DNA from: Thalassovita mediterranea
GTDB taxonomy: Bacteria > Pseudomonadota > Alphaproteobacteria > Rhodobacterales > Rhodobacteraceae
DNA: 64,000 bases
Assembly (NCBI RefSeq): GCF_001458435.1
Contig: NZ_CYSF01000012.1
Location: 248,001-312,000, forward strand
Direction: 5' to 3'
A model generated the notes under the pieces. That model saw only the letters and a list, made by a program, of their open reading frames with translations, was not told where the DNA came from and searched no databases. Of the stretch, positions 44,758 through 55,892 are shown one piece after another. Position 1 is the first letter of the stretch. The number at the start of each line of letters is the position of its first letter. A program made the translations under genes and the position numbers.

Positions 44758-44769
44758 CAGGGCGATTCG

Positions 44770-46056
44770 TTATCCGTTTTCCCGAAGGATCGCGCCAGCC
44801 AGATAAAGCGATCCGCAGATCAGAACACGTGCGTTTGGTTCAGACGCGATGATCTGTTCCAGCGCCGATTGCACATCTGCCGCCTCTTGCGCCTGCATGC
44901 CTGCATCCCGCGCCATACGGGCGGTTTCCTCTGCTGGTAGGGTGTTCGGCTCACCGGGAATGGACACGGCGGTCAGGCTGGCCACATGGGGCACCATCGG
45001 GTTCAGATAGCCCGAGATGTCTTTGGTGTTCAGCATACCACAGATCAGGTGGGTCGGACGTTTGGCCAAGGTCGCCAGATGGTCGCCGATGGCTTGTCCG
45101 GCGGCGGGGTTGTGACCCCCATCCAGCCAAAGTTCCGCATCAGGCGCGGCGTCGATCAGCGGGCCGGTGGCCAGACGTTGCATCCGTGCGGGCCAGAAGG
45201 CATCGCTGACGGCAGCCTCTGCCGCGACATCACCTTTTTTCAGATGACGCAGGGCGGCAATTGCGGCACCGGCGTTCTGGATCTGGTGGGCACCGGGCAG
45301 GTTCGGCAACGGCAGGTCCAGCAGGCCCTGTTCGTCCTGATAAATCAGGCGACCGCGCTCTTCCCAGACGTGCCAGTGCTGGCCATAGGCAATCAGCGGT
45401 GCGCCAAGGCGGGCGGCGGTGGCTTCGATCACATCCATCGCCTCTTCGGGCTGCGGGCCAACGATGCAAGGTACGCCACGTTTGATGATCCCGGCTTTTT
45501 CGCCCGCAATTTTGGTCAGCGTGTCGCCAAGGAATTGTTCGTGGTCGATCGAAATCGGCGTGATGATGGTCAGCGCGGGCTGATCAATCACGTTGGTCGC
45601 ATCCAGACGACCACCAAGGCCCACTTCCAGCAGGGTGTAATCCGCTGGCGTACGGGCAAAGGCCAAGAGGCCCGCGCAGGTGGTGATCTCGAAGTAGGTG
45701 ATATTCTCGCCGTTGTTCTTGGCGTAGCACTCATCCAGAATGTCGGTCAGGTGATCTTCGGAAATCAGATCGCCTGCCAGACGGATACGTTCATGGAAGC
45801 GTGCCAGATGGGGCGAGGTGTAGGCATGTACCTGATCGCCCGCCGCCTCTAGGCCCGCGCGGATCATCGCCTGCGTCGAACCTTTGCCGTTGGTGCCCGC
45901 GATGTGGATCACCGGGGGCATTTTGTCTTGCGGATTGTCGAGCGCCGCCAGCAGACGCCAGACACGGTCCAGCGTCAGATCAATGATCTTGGGGTGCAGC
46001 GCCATCATCCGTGCAAGCACGGCGTCGGAGCCGTGCGCCGAATTATCGATGGTCAT
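44770..46056 (-). CDS. folC: Bifunctional dihydrofolate/folylpolyglutamate synthase
   Basis: This 428-residue Mur-ligase-like enzyme adds glutamate to dihydropteroate and to folates. The ATP P-loop is [14 protein letters not shown], with [36 protein letters not shown] and the carbamylated-lysine region [11 protein letters not shown] all typical. Its ATG overlaps the accD stop by four bases; accD-folC is a common gene pair. The product acts in the cytoplasm in one-carbon metabolism. Confidence 0.95.
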   Translation of the reverse strand: MTIDNSAHGSDAVLARMMALHPKIIDLTLDRVWRLLAALDNPQDKMPPVIHIAGTNGKGSTQAMIRAGLEAAGDQVHAYTSPHLARFHERIRLAGDLISEDHLTDILDECYAKNNGENITYFEITTCAGLLAFARTPADYTLLEVGLGGRLDATNVIDQPALTIITPISIDHEQFLGDTLTKIAGEKAGIIKRGVPCIVGPQPEEAMDVIEATAARLGAPLIAYGQHWHVWEERGRLIYQDEQGLLDLPLPNLPGAHQIQNAGAAIAALRHLKKGDVAAEAAVSDAFWPARMQRLATGPLIDAAPDAELWLDGGHNPAAGQAIGDHLATLAKRPTHLICGMLNTKDISGYLNPMVPHVASLTAVSIPGEPNTLPAEETARMARDAGMQAQEAADVQSALEQIIASEPNARVLICGSLYLAGAILRENG

Positions 46057-47012
46057 TTTGCGTGAGCCTCTTCGCTGGTCAGTGCGTCGCTCAGGCTTTC
46101 GTCCGATGCGGGGGCTTCTGCGGCCTCGGCATCTGGGGCGGGCAAATCACCTTTGATCGCCGGGGGCAGGCCCAGCAGCATGCGGGTGATGGTGATCAAT
46201 TCGTCACGCATTTCGGTGCGCTTGGTCACGCGGTCCAGCATGCCGTGGTCCAGCAGGTATTCGGCGCGTTGGAACCCTTCGGGCAGTTTTTCACGAATGG
46301 TCTGTTCGATCACACGGGGACCGGCAAAACAGATCAGTGCATTCGGTTCGGAGATTTGCACATCGCCCAGCATCGCATAGGACGCGGTCACACCACCGGT
46401 GGTGGGGTGGGTCAGGACAACGATATAGGGCAGGCCAGCCTCTTTCAGCATCTGCACGGCCACGGTGGTGCGCGGCATCTGCATCAGCGATAGGATGCCT
46501 TCCTGCATGCGGGCGCCACCAGCGGCGGAAAACAGGATCAGCGGGCGCTTCAGCTCGACCGCTTTTTCAGCAGCGGCAATGATCGCGTTGCCTACATACA
46601 TGCCCATGGAACCACCCATGAACGAGAAGTCCTGACATGCGGCGACGATCGGCGTGCGGCCCATTTCACCAGCAGCGACCAGCATGGCCTCTTTCTCACC
46701 GGTTTTTTTCTGCGCGCCCTTCATGCGGTCAGGGTATTTTTTCTGATCGCGGAATTGCAGCGGGTCGGCGGTGGGGGCGGGCACGTCCACTTCGGTAAAG
46801 ATGCCGCCATCGAACAGATCGGCAAAGCGTTCGCGCGGGGTGATCGCCATGTGGTGACCACAGCCGGTGCAGACGTTCAGGTTGTCGCTCAGTTCGCGGT
46901 GGAACAGCATTGTTCCGCATTCGCTACATTTGGTCCACAGGTTCTCAGGCACCTCACGGCGTGAGAAGATCGAGTTGATCCGCGGACGGACATAGTTTGT
47001 GATCCAGTTCAT
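46053..47012 (-). CDS. accD: Acetyl-CoA carboxylase carboxyltransferase subunit beta
   Basis: This 319-residue subunit transfers carboxyl from biotin to acetyl-CoA together with AccA in fatty-acid synthesis. The N-terminal zinc ribbon has paired cysteines in TKCSECG and [19 protein letters not shown] and [15 protein letters not shown]-like stretches form the crotonase-fold active site (here [15 protein letters not shown]). The C-terminus carries an acidic Ala/Glu-rich tail of about 30 residues beyond the usual end. It overlaps folC by four bases. Confidence 0.96.
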   Translation of the reverse strand: MNWITNYVRPRINSIFSRREVPENLWTKCSECGTMLFHRELSDNLNVCTGCGHHMAITPRERFADLFDGGIFTEVDVPAPTADPLQFRDQKKYPDRMKGAQKKTGEKEAMLVAAGEMGRTPIVAACQDFSFMGGSMGMYVGNAIIAAAEKAVELKRPLILFSAAGGARMQEGILSLMQMPRTTVAVQMLKEAGLPYIVVLTHPTTGGVTASYAMLGDVQISEPNALICFAGPRVIEQTIREKLPEGFQRAEYLLDHGMLDRVTKRTEMRDELITITRMLLGLPPAIKGDLPAPDAEAAEAPASDESLSDALTSEEAHAK

Positions 47013-47077
47013 GAGCGCTCGCCCTGCTTAATGCGTTTGTGAGCTAGTCAAATAAGCCCGACGTAACGGAAATGCAA

Positions 47078-47980
47078 TCAGCGCTTGATCGCAATTCGGG
47101 CCGCCAGCCAGAGAATCGCAATCACCAGCAGTTCGATGGTCAATTGGGGGAAGTCGAATTGGGCTTCGGTGACAGAGGGCGGCAGTAGCGAATCTGGCGC
47201 AGGAAACAGGATCAGGGCCAACCCAGAATCGGGGTGTCCTTCGGTGCCGAAAGCCATGAAAGCAAAGGCGTTGTTGGCCAGATGGAACCCGATTGCAGCG
47301 CCGATGGTGCCGCTGCGCGCGGTCAGGTCGGACGCGGCGAGGCCAAAGAAAAACGCCCATATCACATAGGCCTGCGCGGCACCGACGCCGCCGGTGGTGT
47401 CCCAGTGCGCGCTGGCAAACAACAGGTTGGGCACGATTAGCCAAATGGCGGGATGGCGGAACCGCGCGGCAATTTGTTGTTGCAGATACCCACGATAGAC
47501 AATTTCTTCGGCGCCAGTTTGAATCAAAATCGCAAACATCGCTAAGGGTAGTGTGCTGATCCAGGCAATCGGGGCATTCAGGATGGCACCCTGCATCGGA
47601 TAATAGGGCGGTAGAAATTCGATCAGACCAAATGCCAACAGGCCGCCTGCTGTGGCGCGCTTCAGGTCTGACCAAGCCTGTGCTGGCGGTCCAAACAGCG
47701 TGATGGCGGGGCGTTCATGCAGGTGCTTGGTAACCATCATCGCCGCAATCCCAAAAATCACGAAGCTGAACAGTTGCAGCATCAGGCCTGTGCGGCTGGT
47801 GCCTCCATGCACCGCGTCGACAAATGAATCGGGGGCGCTGGCCAAAAACGCATCCACCAGGTTCAGGCCCAGGTGGTAGCCCGCCTCGATCAAGATCATG
47901 CCTAGGACAAGGCGCGGCAAATCGTAGTGCGCGACCTGTGCTGGTGCGATGTATCGGTAATGGGGTGCATAGGCGGTCAT
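47078..47980 (-). CDS. CPBP family intramembrane glutamic endopeptidase
   Basis: This 300-residue membrane protein has about seven helices and the CPBP (CAAX protease/bacteriocin-processing) motifs GAEEIVYRGYLQQ (EExxxR), FASAHWDT (second histidine motif) and GFHLANNAFA (third). Eukaryotic relatives cleave prenylated proteins; bacterial ones process or confer immunity to peptides, and many have no known substrate. The ATG at 47980 is preferred over a TTG one codon earlier. It is upstream of accD on the same strand with a 65-base gap. Confidence 0.88.
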   Translation of the reverse strand: MTAYAPHYRYIAPAQVAHYDLPRLVLGMILIEAGYHLGLNLVDAFLASAPDSFVDAVHGGTSRTGLMLQLFSFVIFGIAAMMVTKHLHERPAITLFGPPAQAWSDLKRATAGGLLAFGLIEFLPPYYPMQGAILNAPIAWISTLPLAMFAILIQTGAEEIVYRGYLQQQIAARFRHPAIWLIVPNLLFASAHWDTTGGVGAAQAYVIWAFFFGLAASDLTARSGTIGAAIGFHLANNAFAFMAFGTEGHPDSGLALILFPAPDSLLPPSVTEAQFDFPQLTIELLVIAILWLAARIAIKR

Positions 47981-48230
47981 CAATGCAGCGTCGCAGAAAT
48001 CCCTTGTACGTCAAGCGGTAAGGCATCGGATGTGACGCAATGACCGGCTTGCAACATGTATGAGGTAAACTGGCTGTTGTCGTGGCGTCGGTGCTTGAGC
48101 CGTGGTTAGGACGGCGGTAATGATTGCCAACCGCGAGAAGATCCGCGTGTCCTTGGGGGGACGTTATGGTTGAATTTACGACAGCCGATGCTTTGCGCAC
48201 CGTGAACATCACCGTTTGTGTGGGGTGTTC

Positions 48231-48947
48231 ATGACTGGGCCTGCTCTACGTTTCGTGGCGTATCGTTTGCGCTACATGCTTGCCGGGTTGGCGGGATTTG
48301 CTTTGACAGGGTGCTTGGCCACCCCTCTGGGACAAGGGCAGGCCGATCTGGGCGAAGCGGTAATGCAGCGCGCATTGCTTGCTGGTGGTGAGGTGGTGGT
48401 TGTGCCGCCGCAGGGCTACTGCATTCAGCGGGACAGTTTGAAAACCAGCCGGCGGGGCGGATTTGCTTTGGTTGCGTCTTGTGCGCAGCTCACCGGATTT
48501 ATGGCGGGCTACACCGTTGCGCCGGTCGTGATGACTGTGACCGCGGTAGAGCGTGAAACCGACGGTCCGGAACCCAGCGGCGCAGAAATTGCTGCGGCGT
48601 TGCAGGGGCAGCAGGTGTTGCGACAACTGCACGGGGATGGTTTGACAGTCGTTCAGGTCACATCCGACACACCAATATCGGCCGAAAGCGACGTTACGCA
48701 TTGGCGCGGTGTCATGGTGGTTAATGGCTATACGGTGGGCTTGGCTCTTTATGGTGCGAAAGGTAGCGCCGAAGCTGGCGATCGTGGGCTCACGCAGTTG
48801 ATGTGGCTGGCCGAACAGCTGCGCAGCGAAAGCCCGACGCGGGAACGTGCGGTGGCTGCATTCGCAGTTTCAGAGGTGCCGCTGGGGGCTGTCGCATCGG
48901 ATCAAGGCGGCCCTGTCCGACCCAAAGCGCGCCCCCTGACACGCTGA
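48231..48947 (+). CDS. Putative lipoprotein of unknown function
   Basis: This 238-residue protein has a lipoprotein signal with lipobox LTGC (cysteine about residue 28), so the mature form should be anchored in a membrane leaflet. The body contains VVVPPQGYCIQRDSLKTSRRGGFALVASC split across two cysteines, then mixed alpha/beta sequence and a C-terminal helix. I recognise no family; similar small lipoproteins occur in Roseobacter genomes. GTGGGG precedes the ATG. It is divergent from the CPBP protease gene. Confidence 0.75.
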   Translation: MTGPALRFVAYRLRYMLAGLAGFALTGCLATPLGQGQADLGEAVMQRALLAGGEVVVVPPQGYCIQRDSLKTSRRGGFALVASCAQLTGFMAGYTVAPVVMTVTAVERETDGPEPSGAEIAAALQGQQVLRQLHGDGLTVVQVTSDTPISAESDVTHWRGVMVVNGYTVGLALYGAKGSAEAGDRGLTQLMWLAEQLRSESPTRERAVAAFAVSEVPLGAVASDQGGPVRPKARPLTR

Positions 48948-49130
48948 CCAATCGACCTGTGACGCTGTCGGGCCACGTCTTGCGGCAAAGCACTGTCGCT
49001 GAGTGGGCCGCATATACGCCAAGTCTATACTCTCAAACAATTTGTGTCGTATACAGGGACAATAATGCGGGTGACTCTGAAATGTTGCCCAAGGGGCAAC
49101 ATGCAGCCAGCAACAAAAAGGAAGTCCAGA

Positions 49131-49907
49131 ATGGCAGGCACGCGCGGACGCGATCTGGTCAAGACGTTCATTTCTGAACGGGTGCAACGCCGTTGGGCGC
49201 GCGCAGCCCGCGCCGCCAGAAAGGTCGATCTCGCCTCGTTGCGTAAACAACGTATTCAGGCCCGTGATTTGCGCACGCATCTGAATGAGCTGATCTATGT
49301 GGCCGATGAACGCTTGGCTTTGCCCGCGATTGGATCAACCCAGTTCCGTAAACCGCAAGGGGCGGACTGGGGGTGGCGCCCCGCCTTGTGGCGCGGGCCT
49401 TTGCCTGTGCCGGGTATGTCCAGCGTCAAAAACAAAAGCGAACTGGGCGAAGAGGTGAAGCTGTTCCATGACTGCGCATTTTCGGAGCTGACCCTGCGCC
49501 AACTGCGCAACACGCGCGAAGCAGATCTGGCCCCATATGGGCTGCGTATGGACGTTTTCAAATTCGACGGCTCGTTCTTGTCGCTGGTGGTGGAGTTGCC
49601 GCCTGAATCGGTGCAGGGGCTGCAACGGCGCCACCTGCTGCGCATGGACACAATTGTCGAGATGGAAAAGCCGCTAGAGATCTTTGCGCGCCTGAACATC
49701 AAACATGGGCCAAACACTGAACAGATCGTCCGCGAACTGCCGCTACACGCCGAAGACGTGATGGTCGAATTTGATCTGGCCTATACAAAGTTGAATGAAA
49801 AACGTGTCGAAAAGGCTTGGCTCGATCTGATTTTTGAGGGACCGGATATGAACCAAGTTGTGCTGCGCGACTTGACGTTTTCCCGTCGTCCCCGTGCCGA
49901 ACTGTAA
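49131..49907 (+). CDS. DUF6478 family protein
   Basis: This ~258-residue soluble protein resembles the DUF6478 proteins of Rhodobacterales. Its N-terminus is very basic (VQRRWARAARAARKVD), followed by a region with ALPAIGSTQFRKPQGADWGW and RPALWRGPLPVPG and a beta-rich C-terminal half (LSLVVELPPESVQGLQRRH, VMVEFDLAYTKLNE) that looks like a carbohydrate-binding-type sandwich. Function is unknown. I take the ATG at 49131 (MAGTRGRDL) after AAGGAAG; an earlier ATG lacks support. It is followed 11 bases later by the next gene, so both are one unit. Confidence 0.75.
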   Translation: MAGTRGRDLVKTFISERVQRRWARAARAARKVDLASLRKQRIQARDLRTHLNELIYVADERLALPAIGSTQFRKPQGADWGWRPALWRGPLPVPGMSSVKNKSELGEEVKLFHDCAFSELTLRQLRNTREADLAPYGLRMDVFKFDGSFLSLVVELPPESVQGLQRRHLLRMDTIVEMEKPLEIFARLNIKHGPNTEQIVRELPLHAEDVMVEFDLAYTKLNEKRVEKAWLDLIFEGPDMNQVVLRDLTFSRRPRAEL

Positions 49908-49918
49908 GGAGTGAAGTT

Positions 49919-50296
49919 ATGTCAGCCATGCAACTGACCAAAACCCGTTTGTTCGAAGGTGTCTGGGAAGGTGTGCTGCACACTGGCCAAGAAGGCACGG
50001 CGCAGCCCAAGATCGCTGTTTCGCATATGGATCGCCCCGTTACAGGACACAGCCTGAAAGAGGGCGATAGCGCTGGCAGTTGGGTGGTGCGGGTGCCGAT
50101 TCCTGTCGAATTGCTGTCTGATGGGATGCAGACTTTTGTCATCAGTGACGCTGACAGTGGCGAAAGCCTGAACAGCTTTGCGATTCTAGCAGGCGAAGCG
50201 TTGGCCGATGATATCCGCGCCGAAGTTGAGCTGCTGCGCGAGGAATTGGATATGCTAAAGCGCGCGTTCCGTCGTCATTGTCTGGAAACGCTTTAA
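49919..50296 (+). CDS. Conserved hypothetical protein partnered with DUF6478
   Basis: This 125-residue protein has a beta-rich N-terminal part (TRLFEGVWEGVLHTG, SWVVRVPIPVELLSDGMQTF) and a short C-terminal coiled coil (DIRAEVELLREELDMLKRAF). It has no signal peptide. It starts 11 bases after the DUF6478 gene and is closed by a terminator, so the two proteins likely act together. I know no function. Confidence 0.75.
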   Translation: MSAMQLTKTRLFEGVWEGVLHTGQEGTAQPKIAVSHMDRPVTGHSLKEGDSAGSWVVRVPIPVELLSDGMQTFVISDADSGESLNSFAILAGEALADDIRAEVELLREELDMLKRAFRRHCLETL

Positions 50297-50320
50297 ATAC
50301 ATCTTGGCTATAAAATGCAG

Positions 50321-50355
50321 GGCCGCCTCAGGAATGCTGGGCGGCCTTTTTAGTT
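50321..50355 (+). terminator. Rho-independent terminator after the DUF6478 unit
   Basis: GGCCGCC and GGCGGCC pair around a TCAGGAATGCTG loop, followed by TTTTTAGTTTTT. It separates this unit from the arsenic operon. Confidence 0.92.
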
Positions 50356-50382
50356 TTTGAGCGCGTGTCATCAAAACGTCAC

Positions 50383-50425
50383 TTGTGTTTTTCATTATAT
50401 ATCCATAATTCATGAAATATGGATA
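50383..50425 (+). promoter_or_regulatory. arsR promoter and palindromic operator reaching the start codon
   Basis: TATCCATA (50400-50407) and TATGGATA (50418-50425) are perfect eight-base inverted repeats. CATAAT (50404-50409) looks like a -10 box with TTGTGT (50383-50388) as a possible -35 at 15-base spacing. The predicted transcript start is therefore at or just before the arsR ATG (50419), which itself lies inside the right operator arm. No ribosome site is visible, so the arsR message is probably leaderless. Confidence 0.65.
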
Positions 50426-50748
50426 AGTTGACCGCCCTTTCCGCATTTGCCGCCCTGTCACAGGGTAATCGTTTGGACGCCTTTCGCCTGCTGATCAAAG
50501 CAGGGGATCAGGGCTTGGCCGCAGGTGAGATCGCCGAGGCGCTGGAGGTGAAGCAAAACACCATGTCCGCCAGCCTGTCGGTGCTGCATCAGGCCGGATT
50601 GGTTCGCAATGAACGGCAAGGGCGCTCGATCCGGTACTTCGTGGATATGGTGGGCCTGCGTGGATTGCTGGCCTTCCTGATGGAGGACTGTTGCGGCGGC
50701 AATCCCGATCTTTGCCGCCCAATTCTGGATGACATTGCCTGCTGCTAA
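50419..50748 (+). CDS. arsR: ArsR family arsenic-responsive repressor
   Basis: This 109-residue winged-helix repressor has the ArsR/SmtB HTH region (ALSQGNRLDAFRLLI, EIAEALEVKQNTMSASLSVL) and five cysteines near the C-terminus (C91, C92, C99, C108, C109). These are suited to bind As(III) or Sb(III); the placement differs from the alpha-3 CxC of E. coli ArsR and resembles the C-terminal type. Metal binding should release it from the palindrome that covers its own start. It heads a five-gene arsenic operon. Confidence 0.92.
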   Translation: MDKLTALSAFAALSQGNRLDAFRLLIKAGDQGLAAGEIAEALEVKQNTMSASLSVLHQAGLVRNERQGRSIRYFVDMVGLRGLLAFLMEDCCGGNPDLCRPILDDIACC

Positions 50749-50775
50749 CGCGGGCCGACAAGGGGACACCCGATC

Positions 50776-51282
50776 ATGGGACAAGTCAAAAACGTATTGG
50801 TGCTGTGCACCGGCAACTCTGCCCGCTCGGTCTTGGGTGAGGTGCTGATCAATGAGCTGGGACAGGGCCGTTTCCGCGCCTATTCCGCAGGGTCGCAGCC
50901 GACTGGTAAACCCAATCCTTTCGCGGTCGAACTGTTGGATGGGCTTGGCTACGACACATCTTATGTCCGTTCCAAAAGCTGGGATGAGTTTTCCGGCGAT
51001 GGCGCGGTGACGATGGATTATGTGATCATCGTCTGCTCCTCCGCCGCAGGTGAAACCTGCCCCTATTGGGCGGGCGCACCGGTCAGCGCCCATTGGGGCA
51101 TCCCTGATCCTGCCGGTGCTGGCGAAACGGATGAGGAGAACCGCGCCGCGTTCCGTCTGGCTCATCAACGGATGAAAGCACGGGTCGAGGCGTTTTTGGC
51201 CCTGCCACTTGATGACATGGACACAGCTGCCCAGAAAGCGGCGCTGCAAAAGATCGGTCAAGAGCTGGAGGGCGCGGCATGA
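50776..51282 (+). CDS. arsC: Arsenate reductase, low-molecular-weight phosphatase type
   Basis: This 168-residue enzyme has the LMW-phosphatase P-loop LCTGNSARS (C11-X5-R17) and a downstream VCSSAAGETCPYW carrying two further cysteines usable for the intramolecular redox relay, and IPDPAGAGETDEENRAAF with the catalytic Asp. It reduces arsenate to arsenite with thioredoxin or a similar thiol partner. GGGGACACCCG lies upstream. It overlaps the aquaporin gene by four bases. A second, unrelated arsenate reductase is encoded two genes later. Confidence 0.9.
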   Translation: MGQVKNVLVLCTGNSARSVLGEVLINELGQGRFRAYSAGSQPTGKPNPFAVELLDGLGYDTSYVRSKSWDEFSGDGAVTMDYVIIVCSSAAGETCPYWAGAPVSAHWGIPDPAGAGETDEENRAAFRLAHQRMKARVEAFLALPLDDMDTAAQKAALQKIGQELEGAA

Positions 51283-51962
51283 CCTATTCCCTGACCAATC
51301 GCCTTACGGCAGAGGCTCTGGGCACTGCACTGCTGGTCTGCACCGTTGTTGGGTCCGGCATCATGGCGGACAAGCTGACACAGGACGTGGCGCTGGCGCT
51401 GCTGGGCAATACGATCCCAACGGGCGCGATTCTGGTGGTGTTGATCACCATTTTTGGCCCCATTTCGGGCGCGCATTTCAATCCGGCGGTGTCGCTGGTG
51501 ATGGCCATTCGTGGTGACATGCAATGGAACTGTTTTGCGCCATATGTGGTGGCGCAGAGCCTTGGCGCGATCCTCGGCTCGCTGGTGGCGCATGGAATGT
51601 TCGATCTGGCGATCCTGCAAACATCCACCACCGTACGGACCGGCAGCGCGCAATGGTTTGCCGAAGCGGTCGCAACCTTCGGTCTGGTGCTGACGATCCT
51701 TGGCGCCGTGCGTTTCCGTGCGGAAAGCGTGGCGGTCATGGTCGGTCTGTATATCACGGCCGCCTATTGGTTCACGGCATCCACTTCCTTTGCGAACCCT
51801 GCTGTGACCATTGGGCGTGCGTTCACCGATACATTTGCTGGCATCAATCCGGCAGACGTGCCTGCATTTATCATCGTGCAGGTCATTGGTGCCTTGGTGG
51901 CGATGGTGGTTGGCGGATTGCTGTTTTCCGGCGCGCCAGAAGCTGAGGTTCAAAAAGCATGA
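51279..51962 (+). CDS. aqpS: Aquaglyceroporin-type arsenite channel
   Basis: This 227-residue MIP-family channel has six helices and two NPA motifs (GAHFNPAVSL and SFANPAVTIGRAF). In Sinorhizobium meliloti, AqpS in an ars operon lets arsenite formed inside flow out down its gradient, so arsenate reductase plus channel gives resistance without a pump. No ArsB or Acr3 pump is in this operon, which fits that model. Both gene ends overlap neighbouring genes by four bases. Confidence 0.88.
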   Translation: MTYSLTNRLTAEALGTALLVCTVVGSGIMADKLTQDVALALLGNTIPTGAILVVLITIFGPISGAHFNPAVSLVMAIRGDMQWNCFAPYVVAQSLGAILGSLVAHGMFDLAILQTSTTVRTGSAQWFAEAVATFGLVLTILGAVRFRAESVAVMVGLYITAAYWFTASTSFANPAVTIGRAFTDTFAGINPADVPAFIIVQVIGALVAMVVGGLLFSGAPEAEVQKA

Positions 51963-52381
51963 GCATTGTCATCCATCACAACCCGGCCTGCGGCACCTCG
52001 CGCAATGTGTTGGCGATCATCCGTGCCAGCGGGGTGGAACCGACCGTGGTTGAGTATCTGCAAACCGGTTGGACCCGCTCACAGTTGCAGGCGCTGTTCG
52101 CTGCTGCGGGACTGACCCCGCGCACCGCGCTGCGCACCACCAAATCCCCCGCCGCCGAGCTGGGCCTGTTGGACCCCGAGGTGTCTGATGAGGTGTTGCT
52201 GGATCACATGTTGGAACAACCGGTTCTGGTGAACCGCCCCATCGTCTGCACCGCCAAAGGCGTGCGTCTGTGCCGCCCGTCCGAGGCTGTGCTGGACCTG
52301 CTGGAGGAGCGCCCCAAGGGGCCGCTTTACAAAGAGGATGGGGAAATGATTTTGAACGAAAAAGGAGAAAGCGTTGTCTGA
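51959..52381 (+). CDS. arsC: Arsenate reductase, glutaredoxin-dependent type
   Basis: This 140-residue enzyme of the ArsC/Spx fold has the catalytic cysteine C11 in [11 protein letters not shown] and the arsenate-binding arginines in [14 protein letters not shown] and [16 protein letters not shown]. It reduces arsenate with glutathione and glutaredoxin. It overlaps aqpS by four bases and arsH by eight. Its mechanism differs from the LMW-type reductase in the same operon, giving the cell two electron sources for the same step. Confidence 0.93.
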   Translation: MSIVIHHNPACGTSRNVLAIIRASGVEPTVVEYLQTGWTRSQLQALFAAAGLTPRTALRTTKSPAAELGLLDPEVSDEVLLDHMLEQPVLVNRPIVCTAKGVRLCRPSEAVLDLLEERPKGPLYKEDGEMILNEKGESVV

Positions 52382-53105
52382 CGCCACCACCCCAAATATC
52401 GCCGATGACAGCTTCCACGCGATTGACGAGGCGCAGCTGTTTCCCACCGACCGCCCCACTCACAAGCCGCGCATTCTGCTGCTCTATGGGTCACTGCGTC
52501 AGCGCAGCTTCTCGCGGTTGATGGTCGAAGAGGCAGCGCGCATTCTGGAACGTCTGGGCTGCGAAACCCGCGTTTTCAACCCGTCTGGCCTGCCGCTGGT
52601 GGACGACGCGGATGCCGATCACCCCAAGGTGCAGGAATTGCGCGACCTGGTGATGTGGTCCGAAGGCATGGTCTGGTGTTCGCCAGAACGCCACGGATCG
52701 ATGACCGGTATCATGAAAACCCAGATCGACTGGATACCGTTGGCCCCGATCGGCGGCGTACGTCCGACACAGGGCAAGACGCTGGCGATCATGCAGGTCG
52801 AAGGTGGTTCACAGAGTTTCAACACCGTGAACCAGCTGCGCATCTTGGGCCGCTGGATGCGTCTGATCACCATCCCGAACCAATCGTCCGTGGCCAAGGC
52901 CTGGGATGAATTTGACGATCAGGACCGGATGAAGCCTGGTCCGTTCTACAATCGCGTTGTCGACGTGATGGAGGAGTTGGCGAAGTTCACGCTGCTGACC
53001 CGCACGCAGGCGGCCTATCTGGTGGATCGCTATTCTGAACGTGTCGAAAGCCGTGAAGAGCTGTCCAAGCGGGTGAATATGCCCAAAGCAGTTGCCAAGG
53101 ATTGA
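52374..53105 (+). CDS. arsH: ArsH, NADPH-dependent FMN reductase / organoarsenical oxidase
   Basis: This 243-residue flavoprotein has [15 protein letters not shown] (FMN phosphate site), [21 protein letters not shown] split around the flavin ring loop, and a long C-terminal helix. ArsH oxidises trivalent methylarsenicals and may also produce or remove peroxide. The GTG or TTG-type start overlaps arsC by eight bases. It is the last gene of the operon. Confidence 0.94.
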   Translation: MSDATTPNIADDSFHAIDEAQLFPTDRPTHKPRILLLYGSLRQRSFSRLMVEEAARILERLGCETRVFNPSGLPLVDDADADHPKVQELRDLVMWSEGMVWCSPERHGSMTGIMKTQIDWIPLAPIGGVRPTQGKTLAIMQVEGGSQSFNTVNQLRILGRWMRLITIPNQSSVAKAWDEFDDQDRMKPGPFYNRVVDVMEELAKFTLLTRTQAAYLVDRYSERVESREELSKRVNMPKAVAKD

Positions 53106-53113
53106 TGCGAAAT

Positions 53114-53149
53114 GGGTGGGCAGATTGCCCACCCTACGCCACCGTAGGG
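53114..53149. repeat. Overlapping palindromes after arsH, possible interspersed repeat or terminator
   Basis: GGGTGGGCA (53114-53122) pairs with TGCCCACCC (53126-53134), and the overlapping CCCTACG (53132-53138) pairs with CGTAGGG (53143-53149). The two hairpins are mutually exclusive at their shared bases. GGGTGGGCA-type palindromes recur in Roseobacter genomes, to my recollection; here one copy is seen. It could end the ars operon, although no T-run follows. Confidence 0.45.
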
Positions 53150-53159
53150 GCGGTACTAT

Positions 53160-55287
<2,128 letters not shown>

Positions 55288-55311
55288 GTTTTCCAAGATC
55301 ACAAGACGAAG

Positions 55312-55340
55312 AAGGCGCCGTTTGCATCGGCGCCTTTTTT
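55312..55340 (+). terminator. Rho-independent terminator after fadH
   Basis: AAGGCGCC and GGCGCCTT pair around GTTTGCATC or a shifted loop, with a T6 tail. It faces the convergent ABM-fold gene. Confidence 0.92.
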
Positions 55341-55351
55341 GTTGGGGGGCT

Positions 55352-55696
55352 TTACCCATGCAATGCGCGCGAATCCTCTGGCGTGCTGTCCCGCTCTTCC
55401 ATCCCATAGTCGCGTAGGACGCCGGCGACGCGTAGACGGTAGCCTGCGAAGATGCCATCCCGCCCCGCGGTTTGCGCCGCGCGGTGTTCTGACATGCCCC
55501 GCCAATTCGCCACCGCCTCTTCATCGCGCCAGAAAGAGAGGGAGAGGAGCTTGTCTGGATTGTTCAGACTCTGAAACCGCTCAATGGACAGAAAGCCGTC
55601 CATCTCCTCTAACAGCGGTCTCAGATCCGCCGCGATGTCGAGGTAGGCGTCGCGTTGGCCTGAGGCGATTTCAACTTCGAAGATGACGGCGATCAT
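55352..55696 (-). CDS. Antibiotic biosynthesis monooxygenase (ABM)-fold protein
   Basis: This 114-residue protein begins MIAVIFEVEIASGQRDAYL and contains MDGFLSIERFQSL and LLSLSFWRDEEAVANWR, the ferredoxin-like ABM fold also seen in haem-degrading and quinol monooxygenases. Its true substrate is unknown. I start it at 55696, after AAGGAACACTT; longer readings upstream have unlike composition. It is convergent with fadH and divergent from the AEC gene. Confidence 0.85.
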   Translation of the reverse strand: MIAVIFEVEIASGQRDAYLDIAADLRPLLEEMDGFLSIERFQSLNNPDKLLSLSFWRDEEAVANWRGMSEHRAAQTAGRDGIFAGYRLRVAGVLRDYGMEERDSTPEDSRALHG

Positions 55697-55892
55697 AAGT
55701 GTTCCTTGCGGCGGCGTGGTGAGTGTACGCGGCAGAGGATGCGTTGAAATGACCACAAGACAAAGCGGAACCTCTGCGCAGTGTGCCGATAAGCGAGTCA
55801 TTGCGATGACCGCTTTAGCGGATAGCGCTTGAACGGCGCTGATGCTTCGCCCTAGATGCGGTGACGCTTGTTTGGGCCTGGAGGGGCCGCTG

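Noticed and set aside
44719-44760. tRNA-like T-arm (GGTGCGAATCC) in the gap after folC
   Set aside because: No acceptor stem or anticodon arm can be drawn; the segment is better explained by the TTGACGG/CCGTCAA stem.
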